Both the position numbers and the translations under genes were made by a program. The notes under the pieces were generated by a model. The model had not been told where the DNA came from. It worked only from the letters and a program-made list of their open reading frames with translations, and ran no database searches. Positions 16,959 to 24,572 of a stretch of DNA of 64,000 nt are shown in pieces. Position 1 is the stretch's first letter. Each line of letters opens with the position of its first letter. Source of the stretch: Pinirhizobacter sp036499745 (lineage in GTDB: Bacteria; Pseudomonadota; Gammaproteobacteria; Xanthomonadales; Rhodanobacteraceae); the NCBI RefSeq assembly GCF_036499745.1, contig NZ_DASYDG010000010.1:1-64000 (forward strand), read 5' to 3'.

Positions 16959-17945
16959 TCAACCACCCATCGCATGCATCAGCACGGGCCGGTCCACCGG
17001 TCCTGGCGTCGACGCGTAGCCGGGTTCCTTGTTCCACACTGCGCGGCGAAGCAGGTGGACGATCGCCTGATCGTCATCGCCGGCGCGCATGCGCACGCCG
17101 AGCGGGGTGCCTAACCGGGAAAACAGGCAGGTGTAAAGCTCGCCAGTGGCCGTGATGCGCAGGCGATCGCACGATGCACAGAACGGATGCGTCACGGTGG
17201 AAATGATGCCCAGCGGGAAATGGCCGTCTATCTGGTAGGGACTTGCCGGGTCCGCGCCGCGCGGGAGTTTTTCCACGTCGTGGGCAACGCCGATGGCCGC
17301 CAGGATATCGTCTTCGCCCACCACGCTCTCGCGCTGCCAGTGGCCGGGGGCATCAAGCGGCATGTATTCGATGTAACGCAACGGCAGGCCCTGCTGCATG
17401 GACCATTCCAGCAGGGGCAGCACCTGGTGTTCGTTCTGCCCGCGTACCACGACGGCATTGAGCTTCACCGAAGCGCCTGCATCCTGCAACGCCTGGATGC
17501 CTTCGAGCACCGGTGCGATGCCGCGGCCGGTCATGTTCTTGAACGTGTCTGCATCGATGGCGTCCAGGCTGACATTGAAATCATCGATGCCGGCCTGGAC
17601 AAGACGGGACGCCACAGGCGCCATGCGCGAGGCGTTGGTAGTCATGGAAATGCGCTCCAGGCCGCGGGACCTCAGGCCCTGCAATTCATCCACCAGGGGC
17701 AGCAGGTCTGGCCGCAGCAGGGGCTCACCGCCAGTGAGGCGGATCTGGGTAATGCCCTGGTCGATGAATAGACCGGCAAGCCTGAGCAGCTCCGGTCCGG
17801 AAAGAAGTTGTGCCCGGGGCAGCCACGTCGGATGTTCAGGCATGCAATAGGTGCAGCGGAAATTGCAGCGATCCGTGAGGGAAATCCGCAACTTGCGCTT
17901 GGTGCGTCCGTGTTGGTCGGGCAGCTGGGCGTTCATCGTGATCAT
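16959..17945 (-). CDS. moaA: GTP 3',8-cyclase MoaA (radical SAM)
   Basis: Radical SAM enzyme that converts GTP to the cyclic precursor of the molybdenum cofactor; 328 aa. The N-terminal cluster motif is CNFRCTYCMPE and the SAM glycine motif is LTGGEPLLR. The C-terminal cluster cysteines lie in THPFCASCDRLRITATGELYTCLF (first two by CxxC, the third later). It ends in Gly-Gly, as active MoaA proteins do. The ATG at 17945 is used; an ATG at 17936 is equally possible. It is the first gene of the molybdopterin operon, with a perfect hairpin in its leader. Confidence 0.95.
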   Translation of the reverse strand: MITMNAQLPDQHGRTKRKLRISLTDRCNFRCTYCMPEHPTWLPRAQLLSGPELLRLAGLFIDQGITQIRLTGGEPLLRPDLLPLVDELQGLRSRGLERISMTTNASRMAPVASRLVQAGIDDFNVSLDAIDADTFKNMTGRGIAPVLEGIQALQDAGASVKLNAVVVRGQNEHQVLPLLEWSMQQGLPLRYIEYMPLDAPGHWQRESVVGEDDILAAIGVAHDVEKLPRGADPASPYQIDGHFPLGIISTVTHPFCASCDRLRITATGELYTCLFSRLGTPLGVRMRAGDDDQAIVHLLRRAVWNKEPGYASTPGPVDRPVLMHAMGG

Positions 17946-17962
17946 TAACGCACAACTTCGGT

Positions 17963-17983
17963 CACGGCGACATGATCGCCGTG
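17963..17983 (-). other. Perfect hairpin in the moaA leader
   Basis: An 8-bp perfect inverted repeat (CACGGCGA and its complement) with a 5-base loop lies 18-38 bases upstream of moaA and about 55 bases past the STAS gene stop. It may end the chemotaxis operon or control moaA. No T-run follows, so a plain intrinsic terminator is not well supported. Confidence 0.4.
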
Positions 17984-18038
17984 GGATATCGCACCAGCCA
18001 TGGCCTGTCCGCAGCCGGTGGCGGCGGCGGAAGGAAGG

Positions 18039-18344
18039 TTAGTGGACGGTGAACAGGCGGTCGAAGCCGGCGATTCGCAGCGTGTTGCGCAGGTCCGAGC
18101 TGGCATTGACGATGCGGATCTCGGCCTGGTCGCCGCCGGCGTGTTCGCGAAGCAGCATCAGCATGCCCAGCGCCGAGGAATCCATGGTGCCTACTTCGCC
18201 CAGGTCCACGACATAGCTGCGAGCGCTGTTGCCCTCGGCAAGGCACGCATCATGGAAGGCACGGTGCATGGAAAAATCGAAGCGCTCGCCCAGGTGCAGG
18301 GTGAGGCAGTTGTGTTCTGGATCATGGTGGACGTCGAGCGACAT
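18039..18344 (-). CDS. STAS-domain protein, anti-sigma-factor-antagonist type
   Basis: Single STAS domain of 101 aa. The phosphorylatable-serine loop is DLGEVGTMDSSALGMLMLLRE, with tandem serines at the position used for kinase control in SpoIIAA/RsbV-like proteins. It is the last gene of chemotaxis cluster 1, 16 bases after a receptor gene. No anti-sigma kinase is in the window, so its partner is unknown. In this setting it may modulate receptor or CheA activity; that is inference. A second STAS gene opens the same operon. Confidence 0.88.
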   Translation of the reverse strand: MSLDVHHDPEHNCLTLHLGERFDFSMHRAFHDACLAEGNSARSYVVDLGEVGTMDSSALGMLMLLREHAGGDQAEIRIVNASSDLRNTLRIAGFDRLFTVH

Positions 18345-18360
18345 GGGGTTCTCCTGATGT

Positions 18361-19533
18361 CTAGAACAGATCGATGTCGCCGGCGGTCATCGAGGTTTGC
18401 AGAGCGGGGCCACGCGAACGAAGACGGGCCTTCTCGCGCTGCTCGGCCAGGCGGGCGCGCATTTTCTGGGCACGATCGGTAAGTTCGGTGGCATCGGTGG
18501 AGGCGCAGGCGAGCTCCTCGATGTCACGGGTGCAGTCCGCGGTGATCTCCTGCAGTTCCACCAGGCGCGTGCGCGTCTGGTGCAGCAGCTGGCTGAGGAT
18601 GTCCTCGAACTGCAGCGAACGGATGGTGGTCGATACATCAGCGCCCAGGCCGCGGTTGATGGTGGCTGCTTCGTCCGCGGCGGCATTGGTGCGCGCATCG
18701 CTTTCGGTCAGGTGCACCATCATGCCGTCGATGCCGCCCTTTGCCGCCAGGGCCACGCTCATGTCCTGCGAGGCCATGGCGCCGACCAGCTCACGCAACT
18801 GCTCCATGGACTTGCGCGAGCGCTCCACGTGGGTGCCGATCTTCTCGTTGAACTGGTTCGAATGCTGGGCAAGGTTGCGGATCTCACCGGCGACAACGGC
18901 AAAACCACGACCGGACTCACCCGCGCGCGCGGCCTCGATGGCGGCGTTGAGCGCCAGCAGGTTGGTTTCCTCGGCGATGGTGTTGACGTTCTTCAGTAGC
19001 GCGAACACCGCGTCCATCTCACGGCTCATGCCGTCGATGCGGTAGACAATGCGCAGGCTTTCGCGGGACAACTGTACGATCAGGCCGACGAAGTGCTCGA
19101 GCAGATCGCCCGTGTGGGCGGCGAAGTCCTGTACGGAAATTCCCTTGCCCGAAGCTTCGATGATCTGGCGCAACAACGCCTGCTGCATACCGGTTTTGCG
19201 GGAAAGACCGTCGAAGCCGCCGCCCAGTTCCGCCACGGCATCGCGCAGCAGGTCCAGCGCCTGGTGCAACTCGCGGCTGGCGTGGCCCAGTTCGTCGACG
19301 ATGGCGCTGCGCACTTCTTCCATGGCCTCGCGCACGGCGACCGGATCGTTGGAGGAGGCTTCCACCACCTCCACGGCAGCACCGCGGCGGTGGAACAGCA
19401 CGATCCAGCAGCCGGCAAGCACGGCGACCGCGAGCGGTGCCACCCAGGCGCCGTGGAAGGCCAGCACGGCCACCATGGCCAGGGCGCTGATGACGAAGCC
19501 GACCAGCCTGTCGCGGGAATGATTGACGTCCAT
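18361..19533 (-). CDS. Methyl-accepting chemotaxis protein with short N-terminal membrane hairpin
   Basis: Chemoreceptor of 390 aa. Two hydrophobic segments lie right at the N-terminus (about residues 10-47) with almost no periplasmic loop, so it has no external ligand-binding domain and probably senses internal or membrane signals. The cytoplasmic signalling hairpin is clear: AEETNLLALNAAIEAARAGE and GRGFAVVAGEIRNLAQHS. No HAMP domain is evident, and the C-terminus lacks a W-x-x-F tether. It is near the end of cluster 1, between cheB and the terminal STAS gene. Confidence 0.9.
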   Translation of the reverse strand: MDVNHSRDRLVGFVISALAMVAVLAFHGAWVAPLAVAVLAGCWIVLFHRRGAAVEVVEASSNDPVAVREAMEEVRSAIVDELGHASRELHQALDLLRDAVAELGGGFDGLSRKTGMQQALLRQIIEASGKGISVQDFAAHTGDLLEHFVGLIVQLSRESLRIVYRIDGMSREMDAVFALLKNVNTIAEETNLLALNAAIEAARAGESGRGFAVVAGEIRNLAQHSNQFNEKIGTHVERSRKSMEQLRELVGAMASQDMSVALAAKGGIDGMMVHLTESDARTNAAADEAATINRGLGADVSTTIRSLQFEDILSQLLHQTRTRLVELQEITADCTRDIEELACASTDATELTDRAQKMRARLAEQREKARLRSRGPALQTSMTAGDIDLF

Positions 19534-19550
19534 GATGTTGCCTTTACGGT

Positions 19551-20654
19551 TCAGCTCGCCACGCGCGTCGGCGCGGCGGCAATGGGAAGATGGGATAACG
19601 CGAGTACCCGCGCGGCGATCTGGTCCAGCGGCAGCACCTGGTCGGCGGCGCCTGCCTTGAAAGCGGCACCGGGCATGCCCCAGACCACCGAGGATGCCTC
19701 GTCCTGCACCAGGGTGGGCGAGCCGCCCTGGCGCAGTTCGCCCAGGCCACGGGCACCGTCGTCGCCCATGCCGGTCAGCAGCACGCCGATGGCGGCGGCG
19801 CCGACGCTGGCGGCCACCGAGCGGAACAGCACGTCGACGCTCGGCTTGTGCCGGTTCACCGGCGGGCCATCATGCAGGCGGCATACATAGCTCGCACCGT
19901 TCCACACCACCAGCAGGTGGTGGCTGCCCGGTGCGATGTACGCATGGCCGGGCTGTATCGGCTGGCCGTCGCGGGCTTCCACCACGCGCATGGCCGAGCA
20001 CTTGTCCATGCGTTCGGCAAAGGGACCTGAGAACGCGGCGGGAATATGCTGGGTGATGACGATCGGCGGCGCGTCGGGCGGCATGGCCTCCAGCACCACG
20101 CGGATCGCCTCGGTACCGCCGGTGGAGGCGCCGATGGCAATGACGCGTTGGCCGCCGCGGCTTCCGGCCGCCTGGGTCATCGGCAACACCGCATCGGCGG
20201 TCAAGCGCGGGGGTACCTCGAGCCTGGCAACGTCCACGGAACGAGCCTTCGGTCGGGACGCGGCTGCCAGGCGGACTTTCTGGCAGATCGCCAGGGTGTT
20301 CTCAGGCAGGTTGTTGGCCAGGTCGTTGTCGGGCTTGGCGAAGAAATCCACCGCGCCAAGTTCCAGCGCGCGCAGGGTGACATCGGCCCCGGCGGTGGTG
20401 AGGCTGGACACCATCACCACCGGCATCGGCCGCAGCCGCATGAGGTTCTCAAGAAAGGTCAGGCCGTCCATGCGCGGCATTTCCACGTCCAGCGTCAGGA
20501 CATCCGGCGAGAGCGCCTTGATCTTCTCGCGCGCGATCAATGGATCGGCAGCCACGCCCACCACCTCGATCGCCGGATCGGAGGAAAGCATGGTCGTCAG
20601 CAACTGCCGCACCAGGGCGGAGTCGTCGACGATGAGGACGCGGACTTTTTGCAT
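19551..20654 (-). CDS. cheB: Protein-glutamate methylesterase / response regulator CheB
   Basis: Receptor demethylase and deamidase of 367 aa. The receiver domain (1-120) has the phospho-acceptor in LTLDVEMPRMDGL. The C-terminal esterase domain carries the Ser-His-Asp residues in IGASTGGTEAI, VITQHIPAAF and LLTGMGDDGARG. It opposes CheR, encoded two genes upstream in the same operon, to give adaptation. There is no other cheB in the window, so it probably serves both chemotaxis clusters. Confidence 0.95.
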   Translation of the reverse strand: MQKVRVLIVDDSALVRQLLTTMLSSDPAIEVVGVAADPLIAREKIKALSPDVLTLDVEMPRMDGLTFLENLMRLRPMPVVMVSSLTTAGADVTLRALELGAVDFFAKPDNDLANNLPENTLAICQKVRLAAASRPKARSVDVARLEVPPRLTADAVLPMTQAAGSRGGQRVIAIGASTGGTEAIRVVLEAMPPDAPPIVITQHIPAAFSGPFAERMDKCSAMRVVEARDGQPIQPGHAYIAPGSHHLLVVWNGASYVCRLHDGPPVNRHKPSVDVLFRSVAASVGAAAIGVLLTGMGDDGARGLGELRQGGSPTLVQDEASSVVWGMPGAAFKAGAADQVLPLDQIAARVLALSHLPIAAAPTRVAS

Positions 20655-20712
20655 GGGTTACCAGTGCCTGTACCTGTTGCCTTGCTACGGAATGCCCGGG
20701 CGAAGGGGAGCT

Positions 20713-21372
20713 TCAGAAAAGCTCCACTTCCCCCTTTATCGGATCGTTGGCCAAACGCTTGAGGTAGCGCCGTTCACGTTCGACCAGGGTGGTGTCGTGG
20801 ACCGCCCGCAGGTGCCGGACCCTGGCTTTCCCCGAATGGGGGAAAAACTGCACCTGGCGGGGATAGACGTCGCCCAGGTCCGAAGCGCACAGCTCCAGGC
20901 CCTCCGCCGCCACGTACTTGCGGACGAAATCGATGTTGCGCTGGCCGATGTCGGTCATCGCGGCGAGCACGCGGGCGCCGCCGAAGATCTTCACTTCCAG
21001 ATCCTGGCGCTGGCCACCGGCACGCAGGATGGAGTTGATCAACTGCTCCATGGCGTCGTTGCCATAGCGGGCGCCACGGCTCACGGTGGCCGTCCAGCCA
21101 TCGCGCGGGCCTGTCGGCTCGGGCAGCATGAAGTGGTTCATGCCGCCGATCCCGCGGCGTTTGTCGCGCACGCAGGCCGAGACGCACGAACCAAGTACCG
21201 TGGACACCATCTCGTGCTGGGCGCTGACATAGAACTCGCCGGGCAGGATCTTCACCGTCACGCAGTCCTGCGCCGGGTCCCAGAACCGCCGCACGTGCTC
21301 AAAGCCGGGCAGGACGCGTTGCGGGTCGAAACCGACGAAGGTGCGCGGCGGCGACAGGGGCATGGGAGTCAT
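20713..21372 (-). CDS. cheD: Chemoreceptor glutamine deamidase CheD
   Basis: Deamidates receptor glutamines to make methylation sites; 219 aa. The start at 21372 overlaps the cheR stop as ATGA; the longer open frame upstream is the antisense-like shadow of cheR. The catalytic Thr-Cys-His set is visible in MVSTVLGSCVSACV and GIGGMNHFMLPE. The C-terminal GARVLAAMTDIGQRNIDFV is a family block. It lies between cheR and cheB. Confidence 0.94.
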   Translation of the reverse strand: MTPMPLSPPRTFVGFDPQRVLPGFEHVRRFWDPAQDCVTVKILPGEFYVSAQHEMVSTVLGSCVSACVRDKRRGIGGMNHFMLPEPTGPRDGWTATVSRGARYGNDAMEQLINSILRAGGQRQDLEVKIFGGARVLAAMTDIGQRNIDFVRKYVAAEGLELCASDLGDVYPRQVQFFPHSGKARVRHLRAVHDTTLVERERRYLKRLANDPIKGEVELF

Positions 21373-22247
21373 GCGGTGCGCTTCCGGTAGATCGTGCGTC
21401 CCACCAGGTCGAAGTCCTCGGAGAGGCCATACATGGATTCGGAATGCCCGAGGAAAAGGTAACCGCCGTCCACCAGCTGCCGCGCGTAGCGCGCAAACAA
21501 CCGCTGCTTGGTCGGCTTGTCGAAATAGATCACCACGTTGCGACAGAAGATCGCATCGAAGGCGTGCTGCATCGGCCATTCGTGCAACAGGTTCAGCGGC
21601 AGCACCGTCACCAGCTCACGCAGGCGCGGGTGCACGCGGGCAAGGCCGGCGTAACTGCCCTCGCCGCGCTGGAACCAGCGCTGGCGGCGGCTTTCCTCGA
21701 CACCAGCCAGGCGGTCGATCGCGTACACGCCCTCGCGCGCGGTGCGCAGGGCCTGCGGCGAAAGATCCGTGGCAAGGATCTTCGCATCGATCTGTGCGCC
21801 GGATTTTTCCAGTGCTTCGGCCAACACCATGGCCATGGCGTAGGGCTCTTCACCCGTGGAACAGCCGGCCGACCAGATGCGCAGGCGGCCATGGCGCTTT
21901 TCGTTCAACCAACGGGGCAAGAGCTCGTTGGCAATGAAGTCGTAGTGATGCACCTCACGGAAGAACGAGGTGACGTTGGTGCTGATCGCGCTGGCCAGTT
22001 CGCCCATCTCCGTGTCCGGATCGGAGCGCAGTAGCTGGCAATAGGCCGCGAACCCGTCAAGCTTGAGCGCGCGCAGGCGGCGCAACAGGCGCCCTTGCAC
22101 CAATTGCCGCTTGTGGTCGCCCAGGCTGATGCCGCAATGGGTGAGCACGAACTGGCGCAGGAACTCGAACTCTGCATCGCCCAGCACGGGCCCGCCCACG
22201 CCCGCAGGCGCGGCGGGATCGCCGTCATCCAGGGGCCGGGCATTCAC
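21369..22247 (-). CDS. cheR: Chemotaxis protein methyltransferase CheR
   Basis: SAM-dependent glutamate methyltransferase of chemoreceptors, 292 aa. It has the N-terminal helical domain (FLRQFVLTHCGISLGDHKRQLV) and the SAM-binding GRLRIWSAGCSTGEEPYAMAM. Later blocks are DLSPQALRTAREGVY and IFCRNVVIYFDKPTKQRLF, ending in LFLGHSESMYGL. It starts one base before the stop of the upstream receptor gene, whose C-terminus ends in a CheR-tether-like pentapeptide. Its stop overlaps cheD. Confidence 0.95.
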   Translation of the reverse strand: MNARPLDDGDPAAPAGVGGPVLGDAEFEFLRQFVLTHCGISLGDHKRQLVQGRLLRRLRALKLDGFAAYCQLLRSDPDTEMGELASAISTNVTSFFREVHHYDFIANELLPRWLNEKRHGRLRIWSAGCSTGEEPYAMAMVLAEALEKSGAQIDAKILATDLSPQALRTAREGVYAIDRLAGVEESRRQRWFQRGEGSYAGLARVHPRLRELVTVLPLNLLHEWPMQHAFDAIFCRNVVIYFDKPTKQRLFARYARQLVDGGYLFLGHSESMYGLSEDFDLVGRTIYRKRTA

Positions 22248-23972
22248 TTAGAATTCCTTCCAGGCGCCGCTATCGGCCGTCTCGGCCGCGCGCGTGGCGC
22301 GGGCCGGCTGCGATTGCCGCACCGCTTCCAGGATGGCACTGACTTCATTGGCCTGGGCCTTGGCGCGGACGACCGGGCTGGTAACCGCCACGGCGGCCTC
22401 GGCCTCGTTGCCGAAGCGGAAGAAACCAACCTGGCGTGAAAGCTCGCCGGCCTGCTCCTGCATGGCACGCGCGGCGGCTGCGGCTTCTTCCACCAGGGCC
22501 GCGTTCTGCTGGGTCATTTCGTCCATCTGCAGCACGGCGTGGTTGACCTGGTCGATGCCCGCGGACTGTTCGTGGCTGGCAGCAGCGATCTCGGCAACGA
22601 TGTCGGTTACCTTTTTCACGCTGTCGACGATCTCGGCCAGCGCCTTGCCCGACTGGTCCACGAGCTCCGAACCGGTGCGCACCTTCTCGGCACTGTCGTT
22701 GATCAGGCCCTTGATTTCCTTGGCTGCGCCGGCGCTGCGCTGGGCAAGGTTGCGGACTTCGGTCGCGACCACGGCGAAGCCGCGGCCCTGCTCGCCGGCA
22801 CGTGCAGCTTCCACTGCCGCGTTCAGAGCCAGCAGGTTGGTCTGGAAGGCGATCTCGTCAATCAGGCTGACAATGTCAGCGATTTTGCGGCTGGAGGTGT
22901 TGATCTCGCGCATGGCAGTGACGGCCTGGGCCACCACTTCGCCACCGCGTTCGGCCTGCTCGCGGGCACCGCGGGCCAGCTGGTTGGCGTGGCTGGCGTT
23001 CTCGGCGTTCTGCTTCACGGTGGAGGTCATTTCTTCCATCGAGGAAGCGGTTTCCTCAAGGCTGGACGCCTGTTCCTGCGTGCGCTGGGAAAGGTCGTCG
23101 TTGCCGCGGGCGATCTGCTGCGAGGCGCTGGAGACGGCCGTGGAACCGTGGCGCACTTCGCCGACGATGCCCACCAGGCGCTGGTCCATGCTGCGGAAGG
23201 CTTCGAGCAGGCGGCCCAGTTCATCATCGCGACGGGTTTCGATGTTATGGCCGAGCTTGCCTTCGGCAATCTCGTTGGCCACCTTCACCGCATAGCCAAG
23301 CGTGCGCACGATGGAGCGGATCAACAGGGTCGCCATCACCAGCGATACGAGCAGGCCCAGCGCCAGGGCAGCGATGGAAACCACGCGGATCTTCTTGTAG
23401 GTCGAGACCTGGGCGTTGAAGATGGCCTCGGCATCGGCGCGCTGCGCTTCAACCAGCTTGGCCAGCGCCTCCTGGCGCTGCATCAGCAGCGGGCGCATCT
23501 CCAGTTCCAGCGAGTCGCTGGCGCCGGCGTCGCCCTGCTTGAGCGCATCGACGACGTCGGCCTTGGCCTGGATATAGTCCTGGTCGGTGGAATGCCAGTC
23601 TTTGTAAGCTGCTGCAACGCTTGCGGACTTCGGATACGTGTCGAACTTCTTCTTGATCACGTCCAGGCGCGCTTGCAGCTTGTCGAACTCGGCGACCTTC
23701 TGCTTGACCTGGTCCGGCTTGGCGATCTGCGAAGCTGCCTCGCCGAGCACGATGAAAGCCTGCAAGGCGTTGGTATTGACCTCGCTGATCAGCTGCGCCG
23801 GCTCGAGTTCTTCCTCGTAGATCTGCCGCGTACCCTCGTTCTGGCGGTACATCGAGCCCAGGCCGATGACGGCGCCGCCGACAAGCATCACCACCAGCAA
23901 CCCAAGCACGCCGACCAGGCGGTTACGCACGGACAACGCGGGCATCTTCAACTTTAACTTCAGCTTCTTCAT
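22248..23972 (-). CDS. Methyl-accepting chemotaxis protein with periplasmic four-helix domain
   Basis: Classical transmembrane chemoreceptor of 574 aa starting at the ATG at 23972. A basic N-terminus (KKLKLKLK) precedes TM1 (about 19-40). A roughly 140-residue helical periplasmic domain of the four-helix-bundle type follows, then TM2 near 200 and a HAMP domain. The signalling tip contains FQTNLLALNAAVEAARAGE. The last five residues, AWKEF, fit the W-x-x-F pattern of the CheR/CheB-binding pentapeptide, and cheR is the next gene. The open frame upstream of 23972 is the reverse of cheW and is not used. The ligand is unknown. Confidence 0.93.
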   Translation of the reverse strand: MKKLKLKLKMPALSVRNRLVGVLGLLVVMLVGGAVIGLGSMYRQNEGTRQIYEEELEPAQLISEVNTNALQAFIVLGEAASQIAKPDQVKQKVAEFDKLQARLDVIKKKFDTYPKSASVAAAYKDWHSTDQDYIQAKADVVDALKQGDAGASDSLELEMRPLLMQRQEALAKLVEAQRADAEAIFNAQVSTYKKIRVVSIAALALGLLVSLVMATLLIRSIVRTLGYAVKVANEIAEGKLGHNIETRRDDELGRLLEAFRSMDQRLVGIVGEVRHGSTAVSSASQQIARGNDDLSQRTQEQASSLEETASSMEEMTSTVKQNAENASHANQLARGAREQAERGGEVVAQAVTAMREINTSSRKIADIVSLIDEIAFQTNLLALNAAVEAARAGEQGRGFAVVATEVRNLAQRSAGAAKEIKGLINDSAEKVRTGSELVDQSGKALAEIVDSVKKVTDIVAEIAAASHEQSAGIDQVNHAVLQMDEMTQQNAALVEEAAAAARAMQEQAGELSRQVGFFRFGNEAEAAVAVTSPVVRAKAQANEVSAILEAVRQSQPARATRAAETADSGAWKEF

Positions 23973-23983
23973 GATGGATCCTG

Positions 23984-24490
23984 TTATGCCACTGCTTTCA
24001 CGTCGGCCGCCGCGGGTAGCGCGGCCTCGAGCATCTGCGCGTCCTGCGGCTGCAACAAGCGGTCCACGTCGAGCAGCAACACCATGCGCTCGCCGACGGA
24101 GGTCAATCCCTTGAGGTATTCGGTGTCCACCGCCGTGCCCATGTCGGGCACCGGGCGTACCGCGGCAGCCTCGACATCGACCACGTCGGATACCGCATCC
24201 ACCACCACGCCGAAATTCCTGCCGGCGACGGCGACGATCACGGTGACGGTAGTGGCGGTGTATTCCTCGCGTACCAGGCCGAAGCGCAGGCGCAGGTCCA
24301 GCACGGGCACAATCGCGCCGCGCAGGTTCAGCACGCCAAGCACGTAGGACGGTGCTTGCGGGATGCGGGTAACCGGAGTCCAGCCGCGGATTTCGCGTAC
24401 GGCAAGGATATCCACGCCGTATTCCTCGTTGGCGAGGTTCACGGTGAGGTATTGCGTGGCATCCATGGCCTGGTTTGCTGCATCGTTCAT
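23984..24490 (-). CDS. cheW: Chemotaxis coupling protein CheW (cluster 1)
   Basis: Adaptor linking receptors to CheA, 168 aa. Typical blocks are YLTVNLANEEYGVDILAVREI, YVLGVLNLRGAIVPVLDLRLRFGL and VVDAVSDVVDVE. It lies between cheA and the long receptor gene, 11 bases before the latter. A sigma-28-like element sits about 50 bases upstream, so this gene and those after it may also be read from an internal promoter. Confidence 0.94.
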   Translation of the reverse strand: MNDAANQAMDATQYLTVNLANEEYGVDILAVREIRGWTPVTRIPQAPSYVLGVLNLRGAIVPVLDLRLRFGLVREEYTATTVTVIVAVAGRNFGVVVDAVSDVVDVEAAAVRPVPDMGTAVDTEYLKGLTSVGERMVLLLDVDRLLQPQDAQMLEAALPAAADVKAVA

Positions 24491-24540
24491 CGTTCGTCAC
24501 CTGCGGGGTTCATGCCCGCCCCTTAGATTCGTTCATCGAG

Positions 24541-24568
24541 CTATCGGCAGCCCGGGGGCTACCCTTGA
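24541..24568 (-). promoter_or_regulatory. Possible internal sigma-28 promoter before cheW
   Basis: On the minus strand the gap between cheA and cheW contains GCCGATAG, seven of eight matches to the sigma-28 -10 consensus. With a 12-base spacer it is preceded by TCAAGGGT, about five of eight matches to TAAAGTTT. It is weaker than the two promoters near 27.3 kb. Confidence 0.4.
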
Positions 24569-24572
24569 ATAT

